DNA of 64,000 nt from Gigaspora rosea (taxonomy: Eukaryota; Glomeromycota; Glomeromycetes; Diversisporales; Gigasporaceae): the NCBI GenBank assembly GCA_003550325.1, contig QKWP01000034.1:247765-311764 (forward strand), given 5' to 3'. Position numbers and translations under genes: made by a program. Under the pieces are notes generated by a model that did no database searches, had not been told where the DNA came from, and worked only from the letters and a program-made list of their open reading frames with translations. Positions within the stretch are counted from its first letter, which is position 1, and the number at the start of each line of letters is the position of its first letter. Below are positions 22,744-34,544 of this stretch, one piece after another.

Positions 22744-23340
22744 ATTTCTCGCGAGAGATATCTAAAAGCTCTCATAAAAAAATTAAGCTACTAATTTTTT
22801 TAAATTTTTAATATATTTTTTAAAATATAAAATTTTAGTACAAAAGAGTAAATCCAATCCATTAACTATGGATTATCAATTAACTAGTATTTATTTTTTA
22901 TATATACAAAAGTATGCATATATGTGCAGATCTAATCAAATTTTTTAATAAAGCAATTTGCTCATATACATATTTTTGCATATATAAAACATAAACACTT
23001 GTAAATTTTAATAGAATTCAAGTTATAAATTTTATGATTCAAATTATTACAAAATTTATTATTTTACAAATAAATATTCAAAATTTTATTACTAATAAAA
23101 TTTAAATTCTTAATATATATTTGAAGAAAAATAAAAATAATTTAAGGGTAGAGAGTATATGATCATTTTTATATAGTTTTATATAGTATTTTGAACATTT
23201 CATATAAAATTGACATATGCTACTAATAAAACTTTTTTAAATTACAACTAATTTTTATTAAAATTTTACAACATATAAATAAAACAATTTATTTATTGGT
23301 GTATATAATTTAGTGCATATGCGTTGTAACGCACCCATCT
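22744..23340. other. AT-rich DNA, no gene seen
   Basis: Begins with the severed half of an AGATATAT/CTCGCGAG palindrome, then AT-rich sequence without frames. Confidence 0.5.
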
Positions 23341-23344
23341 GATA

Positions 23345-23555
23345 AACCAATCAGATCATAAGATCAGGTGTAATGTAAAATCGAGAAAAAATAGTGATCT
23401 TTTAAAAAATCGCCTATGGCTCATAATTTTGCTTATGAAACCACTCTTCGTGCTCTAACAAAAAAAATTCCTTGCAAAATTTAACTATAAAAACCACCTT
23501 TCTCGCCTACACTATTCTAAACTCACCCTAACCCTAACTAAAAAAACGGGTTATT
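23345..23555 (-). repeat. CCCTAA-associated dispersed repeat, copy 1
   Basis: On the minus strand it starts with TTAGGGTTAGGGT and runs through TTTTGCAAGGAATTTTTTTTG to a TTACACCTGATC-like end. Copies on the plus strand lie at 30412-30600, 31489-31940, 32325-32525 and 57350-57685. Non-coding; class unknown. Confidence 0.55.
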
Positions 23556-24680
23556 TTGGTTGGTTTGATATCATGTTACACCAAATCATATGAGGTGCGC
23601 TACAGCGCACATGCGCAAAAATATTAAATTCTTTATTTATTATTATATTTTCAAAAATTATAGTTGTATATATCACAAAGTTTTTCTGGGTTGGCTCAAA
23701 TTTTTCTGGGTTGCACAGATCTCTATTCTGATTGGTCAATTTGCATAAATTTATAAGTTAGTTTTATTACCGTACTAAATTTTAATATCCAATTTTAAAA
23801 ATTCATATCTCACTAAGTTTTTATAATTTTACTATCATTAGAATTAAAATATCCTGCTCTACAAACTCTTTTTAAAAATTAAAATTTTCATAAAATTAAA
23901 TATAAAAACAATTTACTATTACAGTATTAAGTTTATATGTAATTTTAAAATAGTACCCTCTACCCTTAAATATATTATTAAATTATTATACTTTAAGATT
24001 TATATATTAGAAATTATATACTTAACTAAAAAAAATTCTTTTTTTAGTTGTACAGTACAATTAGGATCTATATACTATATACAGTAGTATAAATATTTTT
24101 TTTGTTGATTATTTTTTTGTATTAAACTTATCTAGTCTTTTTTGTCGCCTTTATTTAGTACTTGTTTTTTCTCTAGTATTGTTATTTTGAATACTTTATT
24201 CTAGCTAGTGCTTTTTTTAAAAATATTATATATTGGTGATATTGCTAGAAGTTATTGTATATTGGTGTTATTATTAAGAGTTATTGCATATTGAGCATAC
24301 TAGTATTGTTGCTTATTGTTGTATTGCATATACCATTAGGCTATTCTTTGTTGTGAACTGGTTTAGTTGTATATACTGGTATTGTTACTTGTTAGATAGT
24401 TTATTGGGCCTATTCAGGCTTTTTCAACAAGCCCAAGCCCGGCCTGGTCCGCAAATTTTTGGGCTTACCTGGCTCATCCCACACCTACATGTAACCGATT
24501 GAGCTATTCTTTGCATCAAATTGTTAAGAGCTTAGATTAGATTCTTTAGAAACAGAGTTCGATAAAATGAAAAACGTGAATCAATTTACAGGTTTTCCCT
24601 TTCTGTCACTTAAAAATTTATATATAAAATTTAAAAAAAAAGAATTTTAGTATTTATTGATAGTAGTTATCTTATATAAT
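23556..24680. other. AT-rich DNA with a degraded leader-like stretch
   Basis: AT-rich. About 24100-24400 is T/GT-rich with TATTGTTGCTTATTG-like words, resembling the leader modules elsewhere but weakly. No gene recognised. Confidence 0.35.
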
Positions 24681-24689
24681 TTAGAGTTA

Positions 24690-24855
24690 GGGGCGTACCA
24701 TTTATTATGTAAAATTTTTTACTTAGTAGCCACCTCTATCCATGTATAGTATAATCATTTTATCTAATTCTAATTAATTAATATAATATATAGACGTGAT
24801 CACTACCTCTGACCATGTATCTATAGTAAAAATTACGTAATAAATGGCATGCCCC
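24690..24855. mobile_element. PIF/Harbinger-like MITE, GGGGC...GCCCC
   Basis: Ends GGGGCGTACCATTTATTA and the inverse TAATAAATGGCATGCCCC, flanked by TTA at 24687-24689 and 24856-24858. Inner arms pair again (CCTCTATCCATGTAT against ATACATGGTCAGAGG when reversed). 166 bp. Confidence 0.75.
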
Positions 24856-25424
24856 TTAGGATAATGTAAATTAGATATAAGGTCCCAATTCAGTTCTCGT
24901 AAGGTTTTTAGAGGTTCTGAACATTTTTACTTAGACCCGGACCTTATTACTTAGTATAATACGTACGTTTTATACAACCACTGGTGATAAATAGCAAATT
25001 CTAAAAAAAAAAGCTGGCCAGCTAGGTTTATAATTATATTTTCAGATATATATACTGTACAAACAAAATTTTATTTGTAAATTAAAAGTTTGAGTATAAA
25101 ACCCAATTGTTGTATATTAATTAAAAAAATATTTTTTTTAATAATTTTAATATCGAACTCTAGTTCTAACCTTGATATATTAACATTAAAGGCAACTTGT
25201 TTTGACAAACTTTAATTGGCGGTATATAGGGTTTTTATAATTTTCTTGACAATCATTTCCGGGCCAATGTTAGCCGCCGGAAGAGAGCAGCTAGATTAGG
25301 TGGCAATGACAAATAATTATGGATAACTGATAAGTGCACAGAGTATCCAGGTTGTCCAGATTCAAACACAATATGAGTATGTAAGATCAAGATGATATTT
25401 GTACGTAATATACGTATGTTACAT

Positions 25425-25583
25425 TTACAGCTGTTTTCATAAGTTCTGGGGAACTGAAAAATTGTTCAATAACCGAATCGATACGTAAGAATCAATGTTA
25501 CCGCATTAACGGACATCAAAAACTTATTGATTCGGTTGTTGATAGTTGTCAATTGCTCCGGAATTTATAAAAAGCAGCTGTAA
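25425..25583. mobile_element. TTACAGCTG-ended MITE 1
   Basis: Ends TTACAGCTGTTTTCATAA and the inverse TTATAAAAAGCAGCTGTAA; interior arms GAACTGAAAAATTGTTC and GTCAATTGCTCCGG partly pair. First of a run of related elements up to 27.84 kb. Confidence 0.7.
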
Positions 25584-25638
25584 GAGCAAAATAACTAGAA
25601 TGGATCAATCCGATCCAGCCTCTAATAAGATCGGTCTA

Positions 25639-25841
25639 TTACAGCTGTTTTCATAAATTCTGGAACACCTAAAATTTCGAAATATCTTCGATCTCGTTCT
25701 AAGAATCACCTAACTTTTTCGAAAATTACTCTGCCATCCTTAGAACTTCGAAACAGAAATAGCAAAATAGTTTCTAGTGATCCTTAGAACAAGATCGAAA
25801 AACGAGCAAATTTTTAAATATCCTAGAATTTACGAAACAGA
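25639..25841. mobile_element. TTACAGCTG-ended MITE 2
   Basis: Left end TTACAGCTGTTTTCATAA; right end decayed (CCTAGAATTTACGAAACAG). Inner arms CGATCTCGTTCTAAGAATCA and CCTTAGAACAAGATCG are inverted. Confidence 0.6.
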
Positions 25842-25892
25842 ATACTTTTTGGTTCGATCTAAGTCCTAAAACCAGTAATTACTGATATAACA

Positions 25893-26120
25893 TTACAGTT
25901 GTTTTCATAATTTTTGGACCATCTAAAAATTTTTTCGTTTCCCGAAACCTTTTCAATCCATTCTAAGAATCATCTACCTTTTCAGAAACTACTTAGCTGT
26001 CTCCGTATCGAAGGTACAAGCACAGAGAAATAGTTTCCGAAAAGGTAGGTGATTCTTAGAACGGGATCAAAGTGGTTTAGAGAAATGAAAAAATTTTTAG
26101 GTGGTCCAGAAATTATAATC
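25893..26120. mobile_element. TTACAGTTG-ended MITE 3
   Basis: Left end TTACAGTTGTTTTCATAA, right part GGTGGTCCAGAAATTATAA. Inner inverted arms contain AGAATCATCTACCTTTTC and GAAAAGGTAGGTGATTCTTA. The right terminus is degraded. Confidence 0.55.
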
Positions 26121-26172
26121 GAAATATGCAATAAAAAAGTAATTATATGTAATATATTTATAGCTGTTTTCA

Positions 26173-27074
26173 TTACAGTTGTTTTCATAAATTCTGAGAC
26201 AATTGATAAAAATTATTTCAGCTGAATTCGATAAGTTTTTGAATTCAGCGTCATTGAAATTGGATTTTCGGCATTACATTGTGGTGTTAGATACCAAATG
26301 ATTTACTATTTAAAATTTTTGGAAAGTTTTATTAACTGTACGATTAGTATATAAAGACTATGAAATATATAAATAATTATTAAATATGATTACAGTTTTA
26401 AAATTAAATTATTTTTATATCAAATAGAATAGTGTTTGTAGTCGATCATTATTTATCGACTAGACTAAACTTAGCCGGCTAGGTCAGAGTTGATCTTTCT
26501 AAGCCAAGCTTCGGAAATTATCGGAGATTTCCTTCTTTTTGGAGTTTTCTAATAAGTGGATGTAATATAAACCACTGGACGGCCTAATTTGATTGGTTAT
26601 TGTGATTTTTAATATAATCTAACATAAAAATCGACTAGGTTGATTTTTTTGAAAAATCGGCTATATAAATCGACTAACGCAAATCGACTTGAATCGACTA
26701 CAAACACAAAGTTACAGAATCGAAGTTACAGAATCGAATTTACGGAAGTTACATGTTAAAAAAAATATATCTGATATAGTTTTTATATATAAAATACGAT
26801 TTTTAATCATTTTCGCAAAACGAATTAGAAAATATTACAACATAGCTTTCTCTCTATACGCAATTTGCAAATTACAAAATTGGAATTGCTTCTCTAGAAC
26901 TGAAGGTTTAAAATTTTAAAAATATTTAAAAATCTTTATTATACACGCTGCACTATGATAGTAAATCATTTGGCATTCAAAACCCAAGCATTACAGTAAT
27001 TCGATAACATCGAATTCAAAAACTTATCGAATTTGGCTGAACAGTTGTCCCAGAATTTATGAAAGCAGCTGTAA
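26173..27074. mobile_element. TTACAGTTG-ended element 4, nested three deep
   Basis: TTACAGTTGTTTTCATAAAT at the left and the inverse ending GCAGCTGTAA at the right. Inner arms CGATAAGTTTTTGAATTC and GAATTCAAAAACTTATCG match exactly. Within it another inverted pair (ACCAAATGATTTACTAT, 26281-26985) encloses a TAGTG-type MITE (26430-26707). Order of insertion: this element, then 26281-26985, then 26430-26707. Confidence 0.65.
26430..26707. mobile_element. TAGTG-type MITE, GTGTTTGTAGTCGA ends
   Basis: GTGTTTGTAGTCGA at 26432 and its exact inverse ending 26707. TCGACTA words fill both ends, as in the hAT-like element at 53.5 kb. No clean target duplication. Confidence 0.6.
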
Positions 27075-27837
27075 TTTGGGACATCTAGTAAAACTTGGCC
27101 GAATGATTATTTTGCTTATTCGATAAGTTTTTGATTTTCGGCAGTGATAAACTGTGATTAGTAATGTAGCGATATATTTTTTGCGATTGTATTCAGAACG
27201 ATACTATGTCCAAAATTAAGTTTTCGCATGAATACATATTCAGTATGTTTGGTGTAGTCTATACGAAAATTTATGGCGAACATTGTTCTTGCCAACCAAC
27301 CGATCTTAACAAAAAACATAAAAAGGGTTCTGAATATAAAATAAACTTTCATAATAAATATATTACACGAAGAAGCGTAATAAGAAAAGGTGCGATATGA
27401 TCAAGAATTTATTGACAGGACTAAAGAAAACATAACGCAAGCTATGATTAAAGAATCAAACAACCGAGATTTTATTAATATTTATAATCAAGTTCAAATA
27501 TCTATGTTATATAATTATATATATATTATAAAATATAAGTAAAAAAGAAGACAAGTATGCATCAAATGAAAATATCGAAATAGTTGGTCTAACAACTAAA
27601 GAACCTTTAGCTCGTTTATAATAAACATTTTAAAATGCTAGCTTGTCTGAAGTAATCTGAAGTAACTACAGAAATATCCAATTTGTCTAAATAACTGCAA
27701 CTGAATCTAATACAGTACCAAATTATTTGAAGCACAACACATTATTATGTAATCTAAATAAAAAACTTATCGAATCGGCAAACAATGATTCGGTCAATTT
27801 TTTACCAGATGTTCTAAAATTAATGAAACAGTTGTAA
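27075..27837. mobile_element. TTACAGCTG-type element 5 with coding relic
   Basis: Inner arms GGACATCTAGTAAAA...GGCCGAATGAT and the inverse ATGATTCGGTCAATTTTTTA...CCAGATGTTC, plus TTATCGAAT words. The right end is AACAGTTGTAA. It shares its left border with the right end of element 4. It carries the relic at 27206-27612. Confidence 0.5.
27206..27612 (+). pseudogene. Frameshifted coding relic, unknown product
   Basis: ATG at 27206 opens 64 codons. Near 27380 the sense continues in another frame, with a Lys/Glu/Asn-rich stretch to about 27500. After an AT-rich, possibly intronic, gap another open stretch follows (about 27550-27612). Amino-acid composition looks coding (balanced Cys, Gly, Thr, Ile), unlike neighbouring chance frames. 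I recognise no domain. It sits wholly between the ends of a TTACAGCTG-type element, so it may be that element's own gene or a captured fragment. Confidence 0.3.
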
Positions 27838-27839
27838 TT

Positions 27840-29060
27840 ATTTATGAAGGCCTGGTTTCAAGATTGGAGACCTGGGAATTCGGTCTTTTATCTTACCAAT
27901 TCACGAGAAAAAAGCTTTCCTTTAACGAAAAGTTTTTAACATTATAAAAAATGATTATTTGCTATTGTTATGCGCAAGAAACTAATTCGTCTAAGATCGT
28001 GGAATGGGCCGTCACGTGATCGGGGGTTTATATTTATAGAAATATATATGACTATAGCGATCCAAATGGTTAACTCCAGCGAGAATATTTGATTAAAAAT
28101 ATTTATAATATATAAAATATATATATATTTAAATATTGCAATTGCTGTATATACTTGGTAATTAATTTCTAGTAAAAAATTAAAAGCCACATTTAAACTA
28201 TGTATAACATAGTTTTGCATCTAAATTCTTATTGTTAATATTCCTACAAAGTAGTAGTCTCGAACAAGATTTACTTTTATTGTAATTGAGACCCGAAAAA
28301 TGATCATGCATAACATTTGGACTATCTATTTTGGGTTTAGGTTTGAGTTTGTATCAGCCAAAGAAGTGATACTAACATGAAACTTTAATCAATGAACGAT
28401 AGCGGATCGGGTGGAATTTTTGAATACATAGGGAAGCTCCGGTCCGTTCACCATACAATCAGTCCCCTGAATAATACCACTAATGATAAGATCCGGGTAC
28501 TATTCACCTATCTGGGTTAATTCTAGAATAATATAACTACATAAATTTCTTTCTATCTCAAAATATAGTACCAAATTCAATTTAGAAAATGAAATCGCTT
28601 AATTAGACCCGGGATACTCGAGATACTGCACTGTGGATTCGAAGATCATATATCCAAAAGTTAATATCGCGATTATTAGCGTGATTTTTTACAAAGTAAT
28701 CGATGTTTACATCATGCAACAGCGTTGAAAATTCAACAGTTTAGTCAAAAGAATGGATAATCCATTTTTGTTGGCTATCCATAAAATTCTGGGTAAGATT
28801 ATCCTGTTATTTTATGATTACCCGTGGCTAATTATTCTTGCTAGACTTTTTTACTGATATATATATTCACTGTTGTCATAATGTGATTGCATATATCCCC
28901 GTGGACGTTGCCGCTGTGAATGTAGCCCGATCCAGTCTAGGTTTTTTAGTACATAGACTTTTCTGTTTTAATTTAGATCCAAACTCGAAATTGAACGATT
29001 TAAAACTTTGAATATTCAAAATAGGTTTATGATTGATGACTATTATTTATCAATATCTAT
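27840..29060. other. Intergenic DNA, no gene seen
   Basis: Less AT-rich than its surroundings in part (27950-28020 and 28360-28700) but without a sustained frame, RNA gene or paired ends that I can support. Confidence 0.4.
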
Positions 29061-29153
29061 AAATTGATACCTCTCGCTATAGTCACATGGTCATGTTCTT
29101 ATTGGAATTTATATGCAATATCATTCATATCATTCTCAATCACTATCGTTATA

Positions 29154-29325
29154 CAGTCAAACCTCTATAGTCACCTCCTCTATAGTCACAAAATTAATAT
29201 ACAATAGTTACAAATTTATTTTATATAAATAAATATATTATAAAAAATACCTCGATATTAGTCACACTTCTTTATAATCCCAGCTTTTTGTATCCCAACG
29301 GTGTGACTATAGAGGGGTTAGACTG
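29154..29325. mobile_element. TA-flanked MITE, CAGTCAAACCTCTATAGTCA ends
   Basis: 172 bp; CAGTCAAACCTCTATAGTCA at the left and the inverse of CAGTCTAACCCCTCTATAGT at the right. TA at 29152-29153 and 29326-29327. Typical Tc1/mariner/pogo-type ends. A weaker inverted pair (CTCTCGCTATAGTCAC, 29071 and 29396) surrounds it, perhaps an older relative. Confidence 0.8.
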
Positions 29326-30034
29326 TATCAAGTTCACAGGGATTATTATTAATGTGACTGTAGACAACTGCGGGTGTGAATATAGCGGGAGACAATTTTT
29401 AATCATCATGAATGAATTTGTATTAAATTGATGCGAATGAACCGTCCTTAAAAAAGAACTTGGATTCCGAGTTTAAATTGATCGGTAATTGAAGTCCTAA
29501 TTTCAAACTATGTTGCCATAAACGTAAATTATTTATGGCAAATCTTAACGTGGTTTAAAAGATGCTGTAGCACTATAAACGGATATTGTAAAAATGGATG
29601 CTTAATGCTAAATTTGTAAAGATTTAATTGATACTTCGACTAAATTGAGAATGTGTTGATTCATTTGGTATTGACAATCATATTCTGGCACTGAACATTC
29701 GCGATCATCTTAAACTATATTACGCCATTTTACGTAAGTCTTCAGATAGTCGCTTCTCAGAATATTCGACACAAACAGTAATAATCCAAGCAGAATATTT
29801 CACTGAAAACTTATTTTTTGCGACAATTCCGATTTGTAATATTAATATCCTGATCACGTTGGGGATTAGCGAAAACATGCGGATCAGGATAATCCCGTGA
29901 TCTTGATATAGTGATTAATAATCTGTTAATCTGATATTCGTAAATTGTCACGTTATTTGATGTACTTTAAATAACATTGTGAAAAGATTTAACGTTAAAA
30001 GAATTCACGTAACATAAATGCACAAATTGCTGTA

Positions 30035-30310
30035 CAGTTGCCTCCAAAAGTTTGTCACGGTTGCACGAAGAACATAAATTGATACAATTAACGACATAAA
30101 TACAATATATACATTGCATAAATTAAAGCTTCATACGATGCTTTCTTTGCTGAACGTTGACCTTCATATATTCTCAATAGGATTCAAATTTGGCGATTGT
30201 GCTGGCAATTGAAGACGGTGGTATTTTCGCTTCTTATGCTTTTGTATATCTTTTCGTGCAACATTGAAACGTTTGAAGGCAATTATACTTATAAAATTTT
30301 GAAAAAATGT
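30035..30310 (-). pseudogene. Tc1-like transposase C-terminal relic with one TIR
   Basis: On the minus strand, 30300 to 30131 translates to the end of a Tc1-family DDE transposase. The signature LPAQSPNLNPIENI is followed by a stop exactly where the family has a conserved Trp (TGA at 30164-30166). Upstream residues (KRFNVARKDI, then a Lys-rich stretch) fit the segment before the last catalytic residue, the Glu of PIEN. The plus-strand sequence TACAGTTGCCTCCAAAAGT at 30033 is a Tc1-type terminal repeat (CAGT, flanked by TA). No N-terminal DNA-binding or first catalytic region remains, so this is a truncated dead copy. Confidence 0.7.
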
Positions 30311-30411
30311 ACGTATCGCACCATGCGACACAATTATATATCACGCTTTATAAGTACAGGTTTAACGTGAGATCAAAACAATAAAAAATAAACCAGTTTA
30401 CTCCATTTTAA

Positions 30412-30600
30412 TTTGGGTTAGGGTAAGGGTTAGAGTAAGGTATAGTTTATATCAAAATTTTGCAAGGAATTTATTTTTGTTAGAACATGAAGGGCTGTTT
30501 TCTATACAAAATTTTGAGTATTGGTGATTTTTCAGTTTTTGTATTTTTTATGTTACACCTGATTCTGAAATTTGATTGGTTGGATGATAAATAAGAGTAT
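30412..30600 (+). repeat. TTAGGG-associated dispersed repeat, copy 2
   Basis: Starts TTGGGTTAGGGTAAGGGTTA, passes TTTTGCAAGGAATTTATTTTTG and ends near TTACACCTGATTCTGAAATT. Matches 23345-23555 (inverted), 32325-32525 and 57350-57685. Confidence 0.55.
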
Positions 30601-31057
30601 CCTACTGTGCAATATATAGACAAATTCCAATTTATTTTATTTAAGTAATAAAATAGTTTTATCATTATTGGCAACTGTATTAATTGGTAAAACTAATTTT
30701 ACTAGTATTTCTTGTTTTGTATTTACTGTTTTATGCTATATGCTTTTATTAATTATTATAAAATGCACCTATAGTTAGGGATTGTGGCATAGCAAAAAAA
30801 TTTGGCATGCCATAGGGCATGCCACTTAACAATTTTCATGCCAGTATACTACTCTGGCATACTAATAGCACACTATTATATCAATTCATTCAAATTTTAC
30901 AAATTCTGAAATTTCCCTACAACCTTGTTCATATTTTATGTTCGTTGACTATCTACTATTCCAAATTTTTTGACAATAGACATTTGCATATATTGATTAC
31001 ATATAAATAGCATGCCTATAACTGCTATACCATACTCCCTATCTATAGTATTTTACA

Positions 31058-31473
31058 TAGTGATACAAATCGAAAATCGAATTAATCGATTAGTTGTAAA
31101 GTTGACAACTAATCAATTTGAATTTTACAGACCAACTTAGTCGATTAATCGATTAGTCGACTAATCGATTAATTGATTGGCCAACTAATTGATTAATCGA
31201 CTAATTAATCGATTAGTCAATTGGTCGTTTAATCAACTGATCATATAAGAATGTCAACCCGGCTGTTTTCAGTTGCTACCTTATGTGTATTTTACCAAGT
31301 TTCGTTTATTCAATTAATCGATTGGTCAATCGATTAGTCAACTAATCGATTAATTGATTAGTCGATTAATCGCCAACTAATCGATTAGTTGAATAAAATC
31401 GATTAATCGATTAGTTAGATAAAATAATCTATCAACTAATCGATTGAAAAATTTTCATCGATTTGTATCACTA
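31058..31473. mobile_element. hAT-like MITE, TAGTGATACAAATCG ends, exact 8-bp duplication
   Basis: TAGTGATACAAATCG and its exact inverse bound 416 bp; ATTTTACA at 31050-31057 recurs at 31474-31481. The body is made of repeated TAATCGATTAGTCGA palindromes in both halves around a unique centre (31245-31310). Non-coding. Confidence 0.85.
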
Positions 31474-31488
31474 ATTTTACAACATAGG

Positions 31489-31940
31489 TAAATTAGATTT
31501 GCAAATTTGTATAACAAAAACAAAAAATAAATTTTTTAAAACAAAAAATAAATTTTAATTACTTTAAAATTAGGGTAAGACCTGAAATTTTATTGGAATA
31601 TTAGTACTATATATACAAAATTTAGCAAGAAATTTTTTTTATTAGAGCCCCAAAGGTAATTTTATAAGCAATGATTTTTTAGAGAGGGAGGTAATAAAAA
31701 AAGTTAAAATTATATATAAAAAATCTAACTATATATATATTAAAGGAAGAAAAGGGGAATAAGTCTCTGATAAAAAAATAATTAGGTAATTAATGACACT
31801 ACTCTAAATGTTTTTTAAAAAATAATTAAAAAAACTGAAATTTTATGTTACATCTAATTTTAAATTTTGATTGGCTATTCTAATAGTTTTGTATAATATA
31901 GTGTAAACACCATAGATGCATTTTAGTAACTCAATTATTA
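31489..31940 (+). repeat. TTAGGG-associated dispersed repeat, copy 3, interrupted
   Basis: Aligns with 57350-57685 from GTAAATTAGATTTGCAAATT to a CACCATAGATGCATTTTAGT end. At about 31666-31802 it is interrupted by a decayed Harbinger-like MITE that the other copy lacks. Confidence 0.6.
31666..31802 (+). mobile_element. Decayed PIF/Harbinger-like MITE
   Basis: Same layout as 626-769 (AGTTAAAATTATATATAA, CTGATAAAAAA, CACTACTC end) with drift at the left end. Present in this copy of the dispersed repeat and absent from the copy at 57.4 kb. Confidence 0.55.
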
Positions 31941-32324
31941 TTATTTTTAAATATTTTTTAAAGAAATAATTTATATATTGCATGTAGTATTTTATATTTT
32001 CACTGTCATAGCTTTTTTTGCCATGTTCCAAAGTCCCAATATTCCAGCATCCCAAGTGTATCAATTATATTCCAAGTCTTAATAATTAATAAATTAATTT
32101 AAAAAATATATATAATTATATATTTTTTTAGGTGCTGAACACCTTTCTAAAAAAATTTAATTAGATTATCTTAATAAAATTTTAAGTAATTTCAATTTAT
32201 AAAATTGTCACAAAATGTCACAAAATGTTCCAACTTATATTCCAACTGTTCTATGTACAATACTGATTGCATATGCAATATTGTTACAATTAAAAAACTC
32301 ATTTTTTTTATTAGTTAGAGTTAG

Positions 32325-32525
32325 GGTAAAGTAAAGATTGTGTATATGAGCAAAAAAAGATTTTATAGTAAAATTTTGCAAAGAATTTTTTTTGTTAAAA
32401 TCCAAAGAGTAGTTTCATATATTTAATTTTAAGTTATAGATGATTTTTGACAAAACAAACGTTTGTTTTGAATTTTTTGATTATGTAACATTATATTTGA
32501 TATTGAAATTTGATTGGGAGAGCAA
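32325..32525 (+). repeat. TTAGGG-associated dispersed repeat, copy 4
   Basis: TTAGTTAGAGTTAGGGTAAA start, then TTTTGCAAAGAATTTTTTTT and a TGTAACATTATATTTGATAT end. Confidence 0.5.
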
Positions 32526-32728
32526 TATATAAAACACATCACCGTGAAGCAATAAATAAATTTACTCTTTTTCAAAAAATTTGTTATTTTTTTGCTTTTA
32601 AAAATTGTTCTAGTTTATTATTTTTTAAAAAATTAAAATATTTTTATAAAAATTTTATTTTATTGAAATTAATCTAAACAGAGCACTTATATATTTTGTG
32701 CTCTTTATATATTAAGAACTAGTTAGAG

Positions 32729-33525
32729 GGCTTCCAGAAATTATGTAGTTTTTTGGTGGGTGGGATCCCGAAAATATCAGGTTATAATTATAATTCTGGT
32801 CAAATTTTTACAATTTTGGCCAAAAGTATAAAATTATAAAATTATTAATAATTATTGCTTTACTGAATCAATTTAGATGATTTAACTACCAAAATATTCG
32901 TCTCTCTAAGACGATTTTAACAAGTCCAAAATTGTTAAAATCTAATCACAAAGTCCCAAGATTATTCAACTTTTGTGTAATTATAATAGTAATTTTTTAA
33001 AATCACTAAGTAAATTTTTTTAATATTGAATAACTTTTGATTCACTAGCCCATTTTGGATAATTTAACTACTAAAATGTTCATCTCAGTTAGGTGATTCT
33101 AACAAGCCCCAAATCGCTAAATTTTAATTACAGAATTCCAAAATCAATAAAAATAAAACCAATAAAGATTTGTATTGTCAAACTAACAATAAAATCTTTA
33201 TTGATTTTGGAATTCTGTAATTAAAATTTAGCGATTTTGGGCTTGTTAGAATCGTCTCACTAAGATGAACATTTTGGTAGTTAAATCATTCAAAACAGGC
33301 CAATAAATCTAAGTTATTTAATATTAAAGAAATTTACTTAGTGATTCTAAAAAATCACTATTAAAATTACACAAAGGTTGAATAATCTTGGAATTTTGTG
33401 ATTAGATTTTAACAATTTTGGGCTTGTTAGAATCGTCTCAATGGGACGAACACTTTAGTAGTTAAATTATCTAAATTGGTCTAGTAAAGCAATAGTTATT
33501 ATCAATTTCATAAATTTAAAACATA
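32729..33525. mobile_element. Foldback element, GGGCTTCCAG end, copy 2
   Basis: Left end GGGCTTCCAGAAATTATG as in 594-1612. Long inverted arms with ACTACCAAAATATTCGTCTC and CTAACAAGCCC-type blocks. The right GGAAGCCC end is missing, so it is truncated. Confidence 0.6.
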
Positions 33526-33725
33526 TGAGAGTAGAGTGAACATAGATCATTTTTAATAGTAATTATATTGTGATCATATGAAATCAGATGATCAACCAAT
33601 CACGATTGTAAACAACATAGATTCAACCAATTAGAATTAATCATTTTTGTATAACTACAAAAAATTTGAGCCAACTACAGAAAACTTTACAACATATAGA
33701 AGTATAATTTTTTTAAATCTATATT

Positions 33726-33977
33726 CAGTGTTGTCACTTGGACGTTTTTTGGACATTTTGGACATTTTTTCAAATTAAAATTACTTAAAATTTTATTAAG
33801 ATAATCTATTTTAATTTTTTTACCAATGAGTCCAGCACCTAAAAAAATATATAATTATATATTTTTTTAAATTACTTTATTGATTAGTTAAACATGGGAC
33901 ATAGGCTTGGACGATTTTGGACAATCTTGGACGTTGAACAAAAAACATGGTATGGACATGTCCAAGTAACAACACTG
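33726..33977. mobile_element. hAT-type MITE, CAGTGTTGTCACTTGGAC ends
   Basis: CAGTGTTGTCACTTGGAC and the inverse GTCCAAGTAACAACACTG; CTATATT (7 bp, possibly 8) directly repeated at 33719-33725 and 33978-33984. TTGGACATTTTGGACA words near the left end. A sister copy with an exact 8-bp duplication is at 59011-59259. Confidence 0.75.
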
Positions 33978-34225
33978 CTATATTTATTAAAATTTTACTA
34001 TTATAAAAAAAGTATTTTGTACTACTGTATATATTATAAAATTTTTGGCTAAATTAATAACAACTGTAAAAAGTTTTATTTGTAGCACATTTTTATTTTC
34101 TATATAAATCTCATTGTACCACTAAAATTATATAATAAATAATTTACATTCACCCTACCCTTAAAAAATATAAATTATTTTTATTAAAATACTACTTGAC
34201 TTCCTGAAGCAAATCTAGTTGACTA

Positions 34226-34544
34226 CCGTATATTCCCGAAAATAAGCTATGGTACCTTTTTTGGGCCAAAAATTACACAAAAAACAGGGAGTAGCTTATT
34301 TTTAGCATATAGCCATTTTTGAAAAATTGAAAAACGTACTAATAAAAAGTTGTCCAAATGACACCAAATTTTTACTGTAGGTGTATTTTGATGTGCTGAA
34401 CAACTTTACTTAATTGAACTTTTAAAGTTTACTTAGTAAAAAAAAGTTTTATGTGTAGCAACTGTCAACGCGTTTTTTGAGATTTTTGAAAAAAATCAGG
34501 GGGGTAGCTTATTTTCAGAGTAGCTTATTTTCGGGAATATATGG
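34226..34544. mobile_element. CCGTAT-type MITE, copy 4 (best preserved)
   Basis: CCGTATATTCCCGAAAATAA and its inverse (one or two changes), TA at 34224-34225 and 34545-34546, 319 bp. Serves as the reference for the family: TTTTTTGGGCCAAAAATTAC near the left, AGTTGTCCAAATGA and TGAACAACTTTACTTAAT in the middle. Confidence 0.8.

Noticed and set aside
26689-26919. 76-codon frame rich in Ile/Lys/Arg
   Set aside because: No ATG near the start, begins inside a MITE end and has no recognisable features; treated as chance.
28000-28025. CACGTG E-box as a promoter element
   Set aside because: A single 6-mer with no gene nearby; expected by chance in 64 kb.
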